DNA of 47,714 nt from Bacillota bacterium (GCA_023434855.1 JAEYSJ010000146.1:1-47714), one strand, 5' to 3'. Shown: positions 17,314 through 26,218, counted from the stretch's first letter. The notes: generated by a model not told the origin, from the letters alone. Numbers and translations are program-made.

Positions 17314-18483
17314 ATGTCGAAAAAGTGGTTATCATTTTTAGGAGTAATTGTTGCTGTGGCTATGCTGGCCACATTAGTTGCCGGTTGCGGCGGCGCCGGT
17401 AAGAGTGATTCCAAAGAAATCAAGATAGGCGGCAATTTCGAGCTAACCGGCGGTATTGCCAATTTTGGCAAGCAAACTGTTAATGGTATTCAGCTGGCTT
17501 TCAAAGAAGCCAATGCAGCCGGCGGTGTACTTGGAAAACAACTTACTCTGGTGCTGGCCGACAACAAATCGGAGCCATCTGAGGCTACCAATGCTATCAC
17601 CAAACTTATTACCCAGGATAAAGTTGTTGCTGTTCTTGGCCCTGTAGCCAGTTCTAATGTGCTGGCAACTTTACAGGTAGGTCAGGATAACAAAATTCCC
17701 GTTATCACAGCTACAGGTACTAATACTAAAATTACCGTTGAAAATGATAAAGTAAGACCCTATGCTTTCCGTACATGTTTTATTGACCCTTTCCAGGGAA
17801 CTGTTATGGCTAATTTTGCGACTAAGTCTTTAAATGCCAAAACTGCCGTAATTTATATTGATAATAGCTCAGACTATTCCAAAGGATTAGCCGATTCCTT
17901 CGAAGCAGCCTTTACCAAGAACGGCGGCCAGGTACTTTCCAGAGAGGCCTTTTTACAGAAAGACCAGGATTTTAAAGCTACCTTAACCAAGATTAAAGGC
18001 CTGAATCCTGATGTTATTTTCCTTCCCGCCTATTATGAAGAAGTTGGTAAGATTAATAAACAAGCCCGTGAACTTGGTATTACCGGTCCGATGTTAGGCA
18101 CAGACGGCTGGGATGATCCCAAATTAGCCGAAATTGCCGGACCGGCAGCATTAAACAATGGTTTCTTCAGCAACCACTATTCACCTGAAGATACTGATCC
18201 GCGAGTAGTAAAATTTGTTGAAAGCTACAAAAAAGAATATGGTCAGGAGCCTAGCGCACTGGCAGCACTTGGCTATGATTCAGCGCTAATGCTGATTGAC
18301 GCTATTAAGCGCGCTAACAGCACTGATCCGCAAAAAATCAGAGATGCTCTGGAACAAACTAAAGATCTTCAAGTGGTAACAGGTATTATTTCCCTTGATT
18401 CCAGTCATAACCCGGTTAAGAGTGCTGTTGTTATCGAAATGAAAGATGGCAAGCAAGTATTCAAAGAAAAAGTTAATCCTTAA
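17314..18483 (+). CDS. livK: Branched-chain amino acid ABC transporter substrate-binding lipoprotein
   Basis: A 389-residue periplasmic-binding protein of the Leu/Ile/Val family (peripla_BP_6 fold). The N-terminus is a lipoprotein signal, with a hydrophobic stretch at residues 5-20 and lipobox LVAGC, so Cys25 is lipidated and the mature protein is anchored at the cell surface. The family pattern GGNFELTGGIANFGKQTVNGIQLA and the TDGWDDP segment are clear. A GAGGGGG site precedes the ATG. It has its own promoter and leader and is followed by a strong terminator, so binding protein and membrane components are transcribed from different promoters. That is consistent with the excess of binding protein usual for such systems. 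Ligand specificity is inferred from family. Confidence 0.93.
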   Translation: MSKKWLSFLGVIVAVAMLATLVAGCGGAGKSDSKEIKIGGNFELTGGIANFGKQTVNGIQLAFKEANAAGGVLGKQLTLVLADNKSEPSEATNAITKLITQDKVVAVLGPVASSNVLATLQVGQDNKIPVITATGTNTKITVENDKVRPYAFRTCFIDPFQGTVMANFATKSLNAKTAVIYIDNSSDYSKGLADSFEAAFTKNGGQVLSREAFLQKDQDFKATLTKIKGLNPDVIFLPAYYEEVGKINKQARELGITGPMLGTDGWDDPKLAEIAGPAALNNGFFSNHYSPEDTDPRVVKFVESYKKEYGQEPSALAALGYDSALMLIDAIKRANSTDPQKIRDALEQTKDLQVVTGIISLDSSHNPVKSAVVIEMKDGKQVFKEKVNP

Positions 18484-18499
18484 TCTGCAGACGATTTTT

Positions 18500-18536
18500 A
18501 ACAGGGGTAAGCATAAATCTTACCCCTGTTTTAACG
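18500..18536 (+). terminator. Terminator after livK
   Basis: A 12-base stem, AACAGGGGTAAG with CTTACCCCTGTT, with a seven-base loop and a short T run. Confidence 0.85.
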
Positions 18537-18619
18537 GAAGTGTAAATCTGGCTTAGTTATCCGGCATAGTATTATATACAGTCAATTCTGTTTAGGCTCA
18601 GGATAGCTATTTAAATGAG

Positions 18620-18648
18620 GGGATAAGGCTCCGGTCTTATCCCTTTTA
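18620..18648 (+). terminator. Second terminator between livK and livH
   Basis: GGGATAAG pairs with CTTATCCC around a short GC-rich loop, followed by TTTT. It lies about 90 bases after the first terminator. Confidence 0.7.
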
Positions 18649-18817
18649 TACCGGTTTATATATTTTGGATCAGAATTAATGATTTTTCGGGAGAAGTCAG
18701 TGATTGATTTCTGCAACGGAGCCGGAAAGTGACTTAATTTCTTCATAGCTGGAAAATCGCGGTTTTTCTATACTGTGTTTTATACAAAAATGGGACCTTA
18801 AAAAACGTTATTAACTA

Positions 18818-18847
18818 TTGACAGTGATGTATGGATGTCTTTATAAT
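18818..18847 (+). promoter_or_regulatory. Sigma-A promoter for livHMGF
   Basis: TTGACA (18818-18823), an 18-base spacer and TATAAT (18842-18847). Transcription should start near 18854, giving a leader of about 220 bases before livH. Confidence 0.82.
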
Positions 18848-18850
18848 ATA

Positions 18851-18956
18851 CACTGTGAGAGAAATATATCTTTTACAGTGGACAAAGCAGTCCACAAGGA
18901 TAGCTGCTGCAGTGTGAAAGACTGGTGCCATATATCGGTTGCCAGTCTTATTTATT
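18851..18956 (+). promoter_or_regulatory. Attenuator-like leader of livHMGF
   Basis: CACTGT (18851-18856) can pair with ACAGTG (18875-18880). GTGGAC (18878-18883) can pair with GTCCAC (18890-18895), and these two stems share the bases GTG, so they compete. Downstream, AAGACTGG pairs with CCAGTCTT (18918-18949), followed by ATTTATTT, a terminator-like hairpin. No T-box or known riboswitch signature was seen. The pattern suggests attenuation, but the ligand is unknown. Confidence 0.5.
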
Positions 18957-19075
18957 TGCATAGGGTATCCTGCCCAATACAGTAAAAGTTAGGAAGTGAT
19001 ACTTACTAGCAGGTAAATAATCAGGGCGGCGTGGCTCATTTTTGAAAAATATGTATTAATGGGAGGATAGAAGGC

Positions 19076-19972
19076 ATGGATGGGTCATCATTTACTCATC
19101 AATTCATTCAGCAATTGATTAACGGTATATCGCTGGGCAGTATTTATGCGCTGATTGCCTTAGGGTATACCATGGTGTATGGTATCATTAAGCTTATCAA
19201 CTTTGCCCATGGCGATATTTATATGGTAGGCGCTTATGTGGGATATTTTGCTACCAGTGTACTTAAAATATCATTTTTCCCTGCTTTGCTGCTGGCTATG
19301 GCAGTGGCGGGCTTATTTGGGATGATTATTGAACGGACAGCCTACCGGCCGCTGAGGAACGCTCCGAAAATTGCGGTTCTAATAACTGCTATCGGTGTTT
19401 CACTTTTTCTGGAATATGGCGGCATGTTGCTGGTTACGCCGCAACCACGTACTTTCCCTAATATTTTCCCTTCAGCGACTTATAATATTTGGGGTATAGT
19501 GCTTAACAACCAGCAAATAGTTATCCTGGCAGTAGCATTATTCCTGATGATTATCCTTACCTATGTTGTAAATAAAACGAAAATTGGTAAGGCTATGCGG
19601 GCAGTTTCTTTTGACAATGATGCAGCCCGTTTAATGGGAATAGATGTTGACCGGGTTATATCATTTACTTTTGGCATTGGATCGGCACTGGCTGCTGCAG
19701 CCGGTGTGCTGGTCGGCGTTTATTATAACTCAATTGACCCGCTGATGGGTATTATGCCTGGCTTGAAAGCTTTTGTCGCTGCCGTTCTGGGGGGGATTGG
19801 CGTTATTCCCGGTGCGATGCTGGGCGGGGTTCTTATGGGTGTTATCGAGTCGCTTGTCAGTGGTTTCATTTCTTCCACATTCCGTGATGCGGCGGCATTT
19901 GGTCTCTTAATTCTTATTTTGCTGTTCAAACCGGCAGGTTTGCTTGGCAAAAATGTGCGTGAGAAAGTGTAG
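19076..19972 (+). CDS. livH: Branched-chain amino acid ABC transporter permease LivH
   Basis: 298 residues with about eight membrane helices; one of two permeases that form the channel. The family stretch NGISLGSIYALIALGYTMVYGIIKLINFAHGD is at the start, and the C-terminal GAMLGGVLMGVIE, which contacts the ATPase, is near the end. GGGAGG precedes the ATG. The next gene begins within a few bases of the stop, so livHMGF is one operon driven from the promoter at 18818. The ligand range (Leu, Ile, Val, or other) cannot be told from the permease. Confidence 0.93.
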   Translation: MDGSSFTHQFIQQLINGISLGSIYALIALGYTMVYGIIKLINFAHGDIYMVGAYVGYFATSVLKISFFPALLLAMAVAGLFGMIIERTAYRPLRNAPKIAVLITAIGVSLFLEYGGMLLVTPQPRTFPNIFPSATYNIWGIVLNNQQIVILAVALFLMIILTYVVNKTKIGKAMRAVSFDNDAARLMGIDVDRVISFTFGIGSALAAAAGVLVGVYYNSIDPLMGIMPGLKAFVAAVLGGIGVIPGAMLGGVLMGVIESLVSGFISSTFRDAAAFGLLILILLFKPAGLLGKNVREKV

Positions 19973-19981
19973 GTGGCCGGC

Positions 19982-20944
19982 ATGAAAGAAATAACCAAAA
20001 AAGATTTAATGACACTGGGCGCATGTCTGGCTTTATATGCCGTCGCACAAGCCTTAATTATGTTCGATGTTATCGGGCCTTTCTGGCAGCTAAACCTGGT
20101 GCTGATTTGTATTAACATTATTTTGTCTGCCAGTTTAAATTTAATAAACGGATTTACCGGACAATTCTCTATCGGGCATGCTGGCTTTATGGCAATCGGA
20201 GCTTATCTCGGAGCGGTGCTGACCGTAAAAATGCAGTTGCCCTTCATTGCTGCTTTAGCAGGCGGTGCGGTTGCTGCGGGTCTGCTGGGATTTTTGATTG
20301 GCCTGCCGACGCTGCGCTTGTCCGGGGATTACCTCGCGATTGCCACCTTAGGCCTGGGGGAGATTATTCGCATAACGATTCTTAATATTCCTTATGTCGG
20401 TGGTGCCTCCGGTTTCATGGGTATTCCCCGCTATACCAACTTTACCTGGGCTTTTCTGTTAATGGTGTTTACGCTGTTCTTTATTAAGAACCTGATAAAT
20501 TCTACCCATGGACGAGCCTGCATTTCGGTACGGGAAAATGAGATTGCTGCCGAGGCCATGGGTGTGGACACCACCAAATATAAAGTGCTTGCATTTACAA
20601 TCGGTGCGTCTTTTGCCGGTATGGCAGGCGTGTTATTTTCCCATTATTTTTATATTGCCCATCCGGCATCCTTTACCTTCATGAAGTCTTTTGACCTGTT
20701 GACCATGGTTGTGTTAGGCGGTCTGGGCAGTTTGAGCGGTTCAATAACCGGCGCGATTTTATTAACATTCATTTCAGCGGCGCTGGCAAGCTATCCTGAA
20801 TGGCGGATGGTTATCTATTCCCTGTTGTTGATAATACTAATGCTGTACCGTCCGCAAGGCCTGTTCGGCAATAAAGAACTTAGCTTAAAAATGTTCGGCG
20901 GGTTGATGGGAGGTGGCAAACGTGGCACTGCTAAAGGCGAATAA
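19982..20944 (+). CDS. livM: Branched-chain amino acid ABC transporter permease LivM
   Basis: 320 residues with about nine to ten membrane helices; second permease of the liv channel. The conserved SLNLINGFTGQFSIGHAGFMAIGAY and LRLSGDYLAIATLGLGEIIR segments are present, the latter at the ATPase interface. I prefer the ATG at 19982, five bases after TAGGTGG; an in-frame GTG directly abutting the livH stop (19973) would add three residues. The 3' end overlaps livG by 23 bases. Confidence 0.93.
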   Translation: MKEITKKDLMTLGACLALYAVAQALIMFDVIGPFWQLNLVLICINIILSASLNLINGFTGQFSIGHAGFMAIGAYLGAVLTVKMQLPFIAALAGGAVAAGLLGFLIGLPTLRLSGDYLAIATLGLGEIIRITILNIPYVGGASGFMGIPRYTNFTWAFLLMVFTLFFIKNLINSTHGRACISVRENEIAAEAMGVDTTKYKVLAFTIGASFAGMAGVLFSHYFYIAHPASFTFMKSFDLLTMVVLGGLGSLSGSITGAILLTFISAALASYPEWRMVIYSLLLIILMLYRPQGLFGNKELSLKMFGGLMGGGKRGTAKGE

Positions 20945-21689
20945 GTTATCGAAAGTTTTCGGCGGCTTACGTGCTGTATCCAACTTTGATATTGAGATTA
21001 ATCAGGGTGAACTGATAGGCCTGATCGGTCCCAATGGTGCAGGAAAAACCACGGCATTTAACCTATTGACCGGCGTATATGAACCGACCGAAGGCACGAT
21101 TGAGTTTGACGGAAAGAATATAGTTGGGTTGAAGCCTTACCAAATTACCCAACGCGGCATTGCCCGCACATTCCAAAATATCCGCCTGTTTGCCAATCTG
21201 ACGGTGCTGGATAACGTAAAGATTGCTTATCATTTTCATGTAAAGTACGGCCTGATTGAGTCAGTATTTCGTTTTGGGCGGTATCACCGTGAAGAAGAGG
21301 AACTGGAACAAAAAGCCATCCATTTCCTGGAGATATTTAACTTGGCGGACAAGAAAGATGAAATTGCCAAAAATCTGCCATACGGCGAACAGCGACGTCT
21401 GGAAATTGCCCGGGCATTGGCTGCAGAGCCCAAACTGCTGTTGCTGGATGAACCGGCCGCCGGTATGAATCCCCAGGAGACGCAACAGTTAATGCAGATG
21501 ATCCGCTGGATCCGCAAAGAATTTAATCTGACCATTCTTCTCATTGAACATGATATGAGTCTGGTTATGGGTGTTTGTGAGCGGATTTATGTACTGGATT
21601 ATGGCAGCATCATTGCGCACGGCACCCCCAATGAAATTAAGAATAACCCACGGGTTATCGAGGCCTACCTCGGGGAGGAGGTACACTAA
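20922..21689 (+). CDS. livG: Branched-chain amino acid ABC transporter ATP-binding protein LivG
   Basis: 255 residues, the usual LivG length. I chose the GTG at 20922, which follows GGGAGG by eight bases inside the end of livM; another GTG nine bases upstream would overlap the ribosome site. It has Walker A GPNGAGKTT, a Q-loop in ARTFQNIRLF, a signature region with PYGEQRRLEIARAL (the LivG form of LSGGQ), Walker B LLLLDEPAAG and the H-loop EHDM. It powers uptake together with LivF. Its stop overlaps the livF ATG (TAATG). Confidence 0.94.
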   Translation: MALLKANKLSKVFGGLRAVSNFDIEINQGELIGLIGPNGAGKTTAFNLLTGVYEPTEGTIEFDGKNIVGLKPYQITQRGIARTFQNIRLFANLTVLDNVKIAYHFHVKYGLIESVFRFGRYHREEEELEQKAIHFLEIFNLADKKDEIAKNLPYGEQRRLEIARALAAEPKLLLLDEPAAGMNPQETQQLMQMIRWIRKEFNLTILLIEHDMSLVMGVCERIYVLDYGSIIAHGTPNEIKNNPRVIEAYLGEEVH

Positions 21690-22393
21690 TGCTGAAAATA
21701 GAAGATATTAATGTATATTACGGCGCTATTCATGCTTTAAAAGGCATTAGCGTAGCGGTAACCGAAGGGGAGATTGTCACACTTATCGGTGCTAACGGCG
21801 CAGGGAAAAGCACCATATTAAGAACAGTGTCAGGCCTGCTCCGCCCTAAAACCGGACAGATACTGTTTGAGGGTAAAAATATTGCTAGTGTCGCTGCGCA
21901 GCAAATTGTTAAATTGGGAATTTCGCAAGTACCGGAAGGACGTCGAATTTTTGCCAATATGACAGTTTTGGAGAATCTTGAGCTTGGTGCCTATGTCCGA
22001 AATGATAGCCAAGGTATCAAAGAAGACATGGACAAGGTGTTTAACCGTTTTCCTCGTTTAGCTGAGCGCCGCGCCCAGGTAGCCGGAACGCTAAGCGGCG
22101 GTGAACAGCAAATGCTGGCTATGGGAAGGGCGTTAATGAGCCGTCCGCGCCTTTTGCTGCTGGACGAGCCATCGATGGGACTTGCCCCGCTCTTGGTAAA
22201 GGAAATTTTCTCAATTATTCAAGAAATTAATGCTACCGGCACCACCATTCTGCTGGTGGAGCAGAATGCGCATATGGCTTTATCTATAGCAAATAAAGCC
22301 TATGTCTTGGAAACCGGCCGCATCACTTTGTCCGGTCCGGCAAAAGAACTCGCAGAAAGCGAGGAAGTGCGCAAGGCGTATTTAGGTGGATAG
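21689..22393 (+). CDS. livF: Branched-chain amino acid ABC transporter ATP-binding protein LivF
   Basis: 234 residues; second ATPase of the transporter. It has Walker A GANGAGKST, signature LSGGEQQMLAMGRALM, Walker B LLLLDEPSMGLAP and H-loop VEQNAH, all characteristic of LivF. It is coupled to livG by the one-base stop/start overlap and has a strong GAGGAGG site. It ends the liv operon; a long palindromic element lies 70 bases downstream. Confidence 0.94.
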   Translation: MLKIEDINVYYGAIHALKGISVAVTEGEIVTLIGANGAGKSTILRTVSGLLRPKTGQILFEGKNIASVAAQQIVKLGISQVPEGRRIFANMTVLENLELGAYVRNDSQGIKEDMDKVFNRFPRLAERRAQVAGTLSGGEQQMLAMGRALMSRPRLLLLDEPSMGLAPLLVKEIFSIIQEINATGTTILLVEQNAHMALSIANKAYVLETGRITLSGPAKELAESEEVRKAYLGG

Positions 22394-22464
22394 GCAGAAT
22401 TGCTGCTGTTCATTTAAAGTCGCAGATATTGTATAGTATATAGAATGCATTAAAGATTGCAATC

Positions 22465-22535
22465 GGCAGAAAGGGGGGACGGGACTCTAGCACTTGCGAC
22501 AGATGGCAGCGAAATCCCGTCCCCACCTTTCTGCC
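22465..22535. repeat. Long GC-rich inverted repeat (REP/MITE-like)
   Basis: A 20-base arm (GGCAGAAAGGGGGGACGGGA) is matched 30 bases later by its reverse complement, with one bulged A. It forms a very stable hairpin between livF and the CBS gene. The arm is far more G-rich than its surroundings. It resembles dispersed palindromic repeats of Firmicutes; only one copy is in the window, so its repeat status is inferred. Confidence 0.6.
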
Positions 22536-22615
22536 AGACCGGCTAGATTGTTTCTAATTCTTTAGTGCGTTATATATAGAAGTGAGAAAATACAGTTTGA
22601 TTGGAGCGATGGATT

Positions 22616-23260
22616 ATGTTTGTAGCCCAGCGTATGACAACCAACCCTATTACTATCACCTCGAATATGCCAATAACTGATGCAATGCAAATAATGCGGG
22701 AGCATAAATTCCGCCGCCTGCCGGTAGTGGATAACGGCAAGCTGATAGGCATCATTACTGACCGGGATTTACGGGAAGCTTCACCATCTGCTGCAACGTC
22801 GTTATCTATTTTTGAACTCAATTATTTGTTGGCCAAAATGCAAGTTAAGGATGTTATGCAGAAAAAGGTAATAACCGTCAATGCGTATGCCGTTATTGAA
22901 GAGGCTGCCTTGTTAATGTACAACCATAAAATTGGTGGCCTAATTGTGGTTGATACCGACGGAAAACCTATCGGGATAATTACAGAAACAGATATTTTTA
23001 AATGTTTTGTCGATGTTATGGGACTTCCAAAAGGTAAAACACGGCTGACAATCGCAGCTGATGATAAGATTGGTGTAGTGCATGACATCACCGGGGTGTT
23101 TGCCGATTTGGGCATTAATATCGGTAGTATGGTATCTTACAGCTCGGATGCTGACAAGTTTGAATTAGTAATTAGAGCTGACATAAAAGATGTAACTGAG
23201 CTAAAAGCACGGCTGGCTGAAAAGGGTTATCCTGTACAACATGTTGTGCAAATTGGTTAA
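22616..23260 (+). CDS. CBS-CBS-ACT domain protein (AcuB-like)
   Basis: 214 residues. Two CBS motifs occupy about residues 3-60 and 72-125 (each with RRLPVVD/GGLIVVD and GIITxxD patterns) and form a probable adenosine-ligand-binding module. A C-terminal ACT domain (about 140-214, from RLTIAADDKIGVVHDITGVFADLGINI) usually senses an amino acid. The order matches the AcuB family. I use the ATG at 22616, nine bases after GGAG; a TTG 15 bases upstream is the ribosome-site region. Position after the branched-chain amino acid transporter makes amino-acid sensing plausible, but no target is visible. A long hairpin follows the gene. Confidence 0.85.
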   Translation: MFVAQRMTTNPITITSNMPITDAMQIMREHKFRRLPVVDNGKLIGIITDRDLREASPSAATSLSIFELNYLLAKMQVKDVMQKKVITVNAYAVIEEAALLMYNHKIGGLIVVDTDGKPIGIITETDIFKCFVDVMGLPKGKTRLTIAADDKIGVVHDITGVFADLGINIGSMVSYSSDADKFELVIRADIKDVTELKARLAEKGYPVQHVVQIG

Positions 23261-23274
23261 AAAACGAGGCTTTA

Positions 23275-23306
23275 AACTGGCGTACTCTGGTTAGAGTACG
23301 CCAGTT
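23275..23306 (+). terminator. Strong hairpin after the CBS-ACT gene
   Basis: A 14-base stem, AACTGGCGTACTCT with AGAGTACGCCAGTT, with a four-base loop. The following GTGTT is only weakly T-rich, so intrinsic termination is likely but not certain. Confidence 0.6.
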
Positions 23307-23470
23307 GTGTTAAAGGGTGAACGTTACGATTATGATATTAGCTTGACCGGAGTAATTTGTCGATTATACGGGAATTTCAGCAGGAAAAGTTCATTTGGCG
23401 ACGAATAGATTACTGGGTTAAACCGCAATTAATTGTCCTGGTGGGTAAGTATGTATATGTGGGTGATATC

Positions 23471-25150
23471 ATGAATATGAATGAGGACCTTGAAGCACTG
23501 CTGAAGCGGTATACCCGGGATCTGATCGCAAGCGAACAACGATTTTGCGATATTGTGGAAAATATCTCCGACGCAGTTATTATTGTTGATTGTACCAGAA
23601 TGGTGCGCCTTGCCAATCCCGCCGCGACAAAGCTGTTCTCCTGCCGGGAAGAAGATTTTGTAGGGCAGCAATTTGCTTATCCGCTAATTACGGGAGAAAC
23701 CAGAAAGGTGAATATATCCGGCTGTAACCAGCCTGCCCGTGTTTGCGAAATGAAAGCATTGCCAACAGTATGGGAATTAGTGAAAGCTTATATAATAATT
23801 ATGAGGGATATAACCGAAAGCAGAATGCTTGGGGAACGGATCGAGCACTTAACCTATTATGATTGTGTTACCGGACTGCCCAACCGGCGGCTGTTCATGG
23901 AGCATTTATGCAGACTCTTGGCGAATTTCGGCAGTCACGGACAGTTGCTTGCCGTATTATATATTAATCTAGTACGGTTTAAGGTGATTAATGATACATT
24001 CGGATATACTACCGGTACAGAACTGCTGCAAGGGATCGGTAAAAGGTTGATAAACTGTGTTGGGGTAGCAGATATGGTAGCTTGCCTGGGTGGCGATGAA
24101 TTTGCAGTATTGCTGTCGGAATCAGCCCACATGGAAGAGGTTGTCAGGATGGTGGCTAAGATTCAGGAAACAATAAATCAGCCCTGGATTTTAAATTGTC
24201 ATGAAGTCCGCATGACTGCCTGTATTGGAATTGCATTTTTTCCAGATGACGGAGAGGACGCAGAACAATTGTTGCAGAATGCTCATACTGCTATGTACCG
24301 GGGTAAGGACGAATCACGTTATACTTGTCAGTTCTATACTCCCGCTATGAATAAAAGAGCGCTGGAATGCTTGGAAATGGAAAATAATCTACGGCGGGCG
24401 TTGGAGCGGCAGGAATTTGTAATATATTATCAGCCACAAGTTAATGCAAATGACGGCAGTCTAATAGGGGTAGAAGCGTTGCTGCGTTGGCAGCATCCGG
24501 AAAAAGGGATGATCTATCCGGGTGAGTTTATTCCGGTTGCGGAAGAGACAGGACTGATTATCCCCATTGGCGAATGGGTACTGCGTACTGCCTGCGCGCA
24601 AAATAAAGCGTGGCAGGTGGCCGGTTTTCCGCCGATGCGGGTGGCGGTAAATCTTTCCGCACGCCAGTTTCAGCAACACAATTTGTTGGAAATGGTTGTA
24701 CTGGCGCTGCAAGAGACAGGACTTGAACCACAGTGGCTCGAATTGGAAATTACCGAAACGATTGCCATGCATGATATTGAATTTACCAAAAAAATTTTGT
24801 TTGAACTACAAAAAATGGGTGTACATATTTCGCTGGATGATTTCGGAATTGGTTTCTGTTCTTTAAACTATCTTAAGAATTTTCCGATAAAAACACTGAA
24901 AATTGACAAATCTTTTGTCAATGGTATTACGACAGACTTTTATGATGAAGCAATTGTTAAGACAATTACTTCTTTGGCGCATAATCTGAAGCTTAGAGTT
25001 ATTGCGGAAGGCGTGGAAACAGAAGAGCAGCTTGAGTTTCTGAAGAATCGGGAATGCCTGGAAGTTCAGGGTTATCTATTTAGCAGGCCGGTGCCTGCTG
25101 ACAAAATAGTAAAAGATTATCGTGAGAAAAAAGAAACAACAAAGGGGTAA
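23471..25150 (+). CDS. PAS-GGDEF-EAL protein; probable c-di-GMP phosphodiesterase with degenerate cyclase domain
   Basis: About 559 residues from the ATG at 23471 (GGTGAT site); an upstream TTG at 23357 would add 38 residues of unconvincing sequence. Domains: PAS (about 20-115), GGDEF (about 125-290), EAL (about 305-555). The GGDEF motif itself (207-211) is intact. However, the metal-binding Asp of the usual D-x-D-x-F-K stretch is Asn166, and the substrate Asp after GHxxG is Thr183, so cyclase activity is doubtful. The EAL domain keeps EALLRW (335 on), LEITET, SLDDFG, KIDKSF and AEGVET, the metal and catalytic set. No membrane helix is seen. The next gene, apbE, starts six bases downstream. 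Confidence 0.9.
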   Translation: MNMNEDLEALLKRYTRDLIASEQRFCDIVENISDAVIIVDCTRMVRLANPAATKLFSCREEDFVGQQFAYPLITGETRKVNISGCNQPARVCEMKALPTVWELVKAYIIIMRDITESRMLGERIEHLTYYDCVTGLPNRRLFMEHLCRLLANFGSHGQLLAVLYINLVRFKVINDTFGYTTGTELLQGIGKRLINCVGVADMVACLGGDEFAVLLSESAHMEEVVRMVAKIQETINQPWILNCHEVRMTACIGIAFFPDDGEDAEQLLQNAHTAMYRGKDESRYTCQFYTPAMNKRALECLEMENNLRRALERQEFVIYYQPQVNANDGSLIGVEALLRWQHPEKGMIYPGEFIPVAEETGLIIPIGEWVLRTACAQNKAWQVAGFPPMRVAVNLSARQFQQHNLLEMVVLALQETGLEPQWLELEITETIAMHDIEFTKKILFELQKMGVHISLDDFGIGFCSLNYLKNFPIKTLKIDKSFVNGITTDFYDEAIVKTITSLAHNLKLRVIAEGVETEEQLEFLKNRECLEVQGYLFSRPVPADKIVKDYREKKETTKG

Positions 25151-25155
25151 TAATA

Positions 25156-26199
25156 TTGTGGTATTCTGGTATAAAAAAATCAATATTTATTATTAGCACC
25201 GCCATGGTAATTGTAGCGGTAAATTTCGCAGCATTAGGCTGCGCAGGCGGAATGTTTGCCCCTAAGCCATATAAAGAAACTCAGTTTCTGATGGATACTA
25301 TTATCGAAATAACTGCCTACGGGCCCAATGCCGAGGAGGCAGTCAAGGCGGCTTTTACTGAATTTAAGCGCCTGCATGATATTACGAACAACTTTGACGC
25401 TAACAGTCAGGTAGCGAAAGTCAACCAAATGGCCGGTAGGGAGAAAGTTGTGGTTGATCCGGATTTCATACTGATGGTCAAGCGCTCAAATGAGTTGTCA
25501 GATAAACTGGATGGCGTATTTGATGTCACTATTGGACCATTAACTGATTTATGGGGTATTGGCCGCAAAGGAGAATATGTGCCCAGTCAGGCCGATATTG
25601 CCAAGCGGCTGCCTTTGGTTAATTACCGGCTAGTAGAGATTGATCCCGCCAACAACACGGTATATTTGCCTAAAGCCGGTATGATGCTGGATCTTGGCGG
25701 CATTGCCAAAGGCTACGCCACTGATAAGGCTATCGAAGCTCTCAAATCTAACGGCGTAAAATCAGCATTAATTAATGCCGGCGGTGATGTCAGGGTAATT
25801 GGCCTCAAGCCTGACGGCAAACCCTGGCGGATTGGTGTGCAGGATCCACGCAACCCTGATGGAATTAGTGCCAAGCTGGAATTGACCGACTGGGATACTA
25901 TGGAGACATCAGGTGATTATCAACGTTATTTTATCAAAGACGGTGTACGCTATTCTCATATCCTTGATCCCCGCACCGGCTGGCAGCCTAAAGAAGTATC
26001 AAGTGTTACCATGGTGATGAACAATTCCGGGGACGGTGATATTCTCGGTACTGCAATTTTTGTATTAGGGGTGGACAAAGGACTGGAGTTATTGAAGCAG
26101 TTCCCTGGCAATGAGGCAATTGTTGTTACGATTGACGGCCGGATTATTGTAACTCCGGGATTAGAAGGTAAGGTGGAAATTGGTAAAGAGAAAGGATGA
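25156..26199 (+). CDS. apbE: FAD:protein FMN transferase (ApbE), lipoprotein
   Basis: 347 residues from a TTG eight bases after AAAGGGG. ApbE attaches FMN covalently to Thr or Ser of target flavoproteins such as Rnf or Nqr subunits, outside the cytoplasm. A hydrophobic N-terminus ending in a lipobox-like ALGC marks it as a lipoprotein. The family motifs MDTIIEI, LDLGGIAKGYATDKA, ALINAGGDVRVIG and SHILDPRTG (about residue 268) are present, covering FAD and Mg binding. No Rnf/Nqr target gene is in the window. It is only six bases from the GGDEF-EAL gene, so the two are probably co-transcribed. Whether that pairing is functional is unknown. Confidence 0.92.
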   Translation: MWYSGIKKSIFIISTAMVIVAVNFAALGCAGGMFAPKPYKETQFLMDTIIEITAYGPNAEEAVKAAFTEFKRLHDITNNFDANSQVAKVNQMAGREKVVVDPDFILMVKRSNELSDKLDGVFDVTIGPLTDLWGIGRKGEYVPSQADIAKRLPLVNYRLVEIDPANNTVYLPKAGMMLDLGGIAKGYATDKAIEALKSNGVKSALINAGGDVRVIGLKPDGKPWRIGVQDPRNPDGISAKLELTDWDTMETSGDYQRYFIKDGVRYSHILDPRTGWQPKEVSSVTMVMNNSGDGDILGTAIFVLGVDKGLELLKQFPGNEAIVVTIDGRIIVTPGLEGKVEIGKEKG

Positions 26200-26218
26200 G
26201 AAAAAAATAACAAACTTC

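Noticed and set aside
23357..23470. TTG start extending the GGDEF-EAL protein by 38 residues
   Set aside because: The extra sequence does not look like a domain or signal, and the ribosome site spacing is short.
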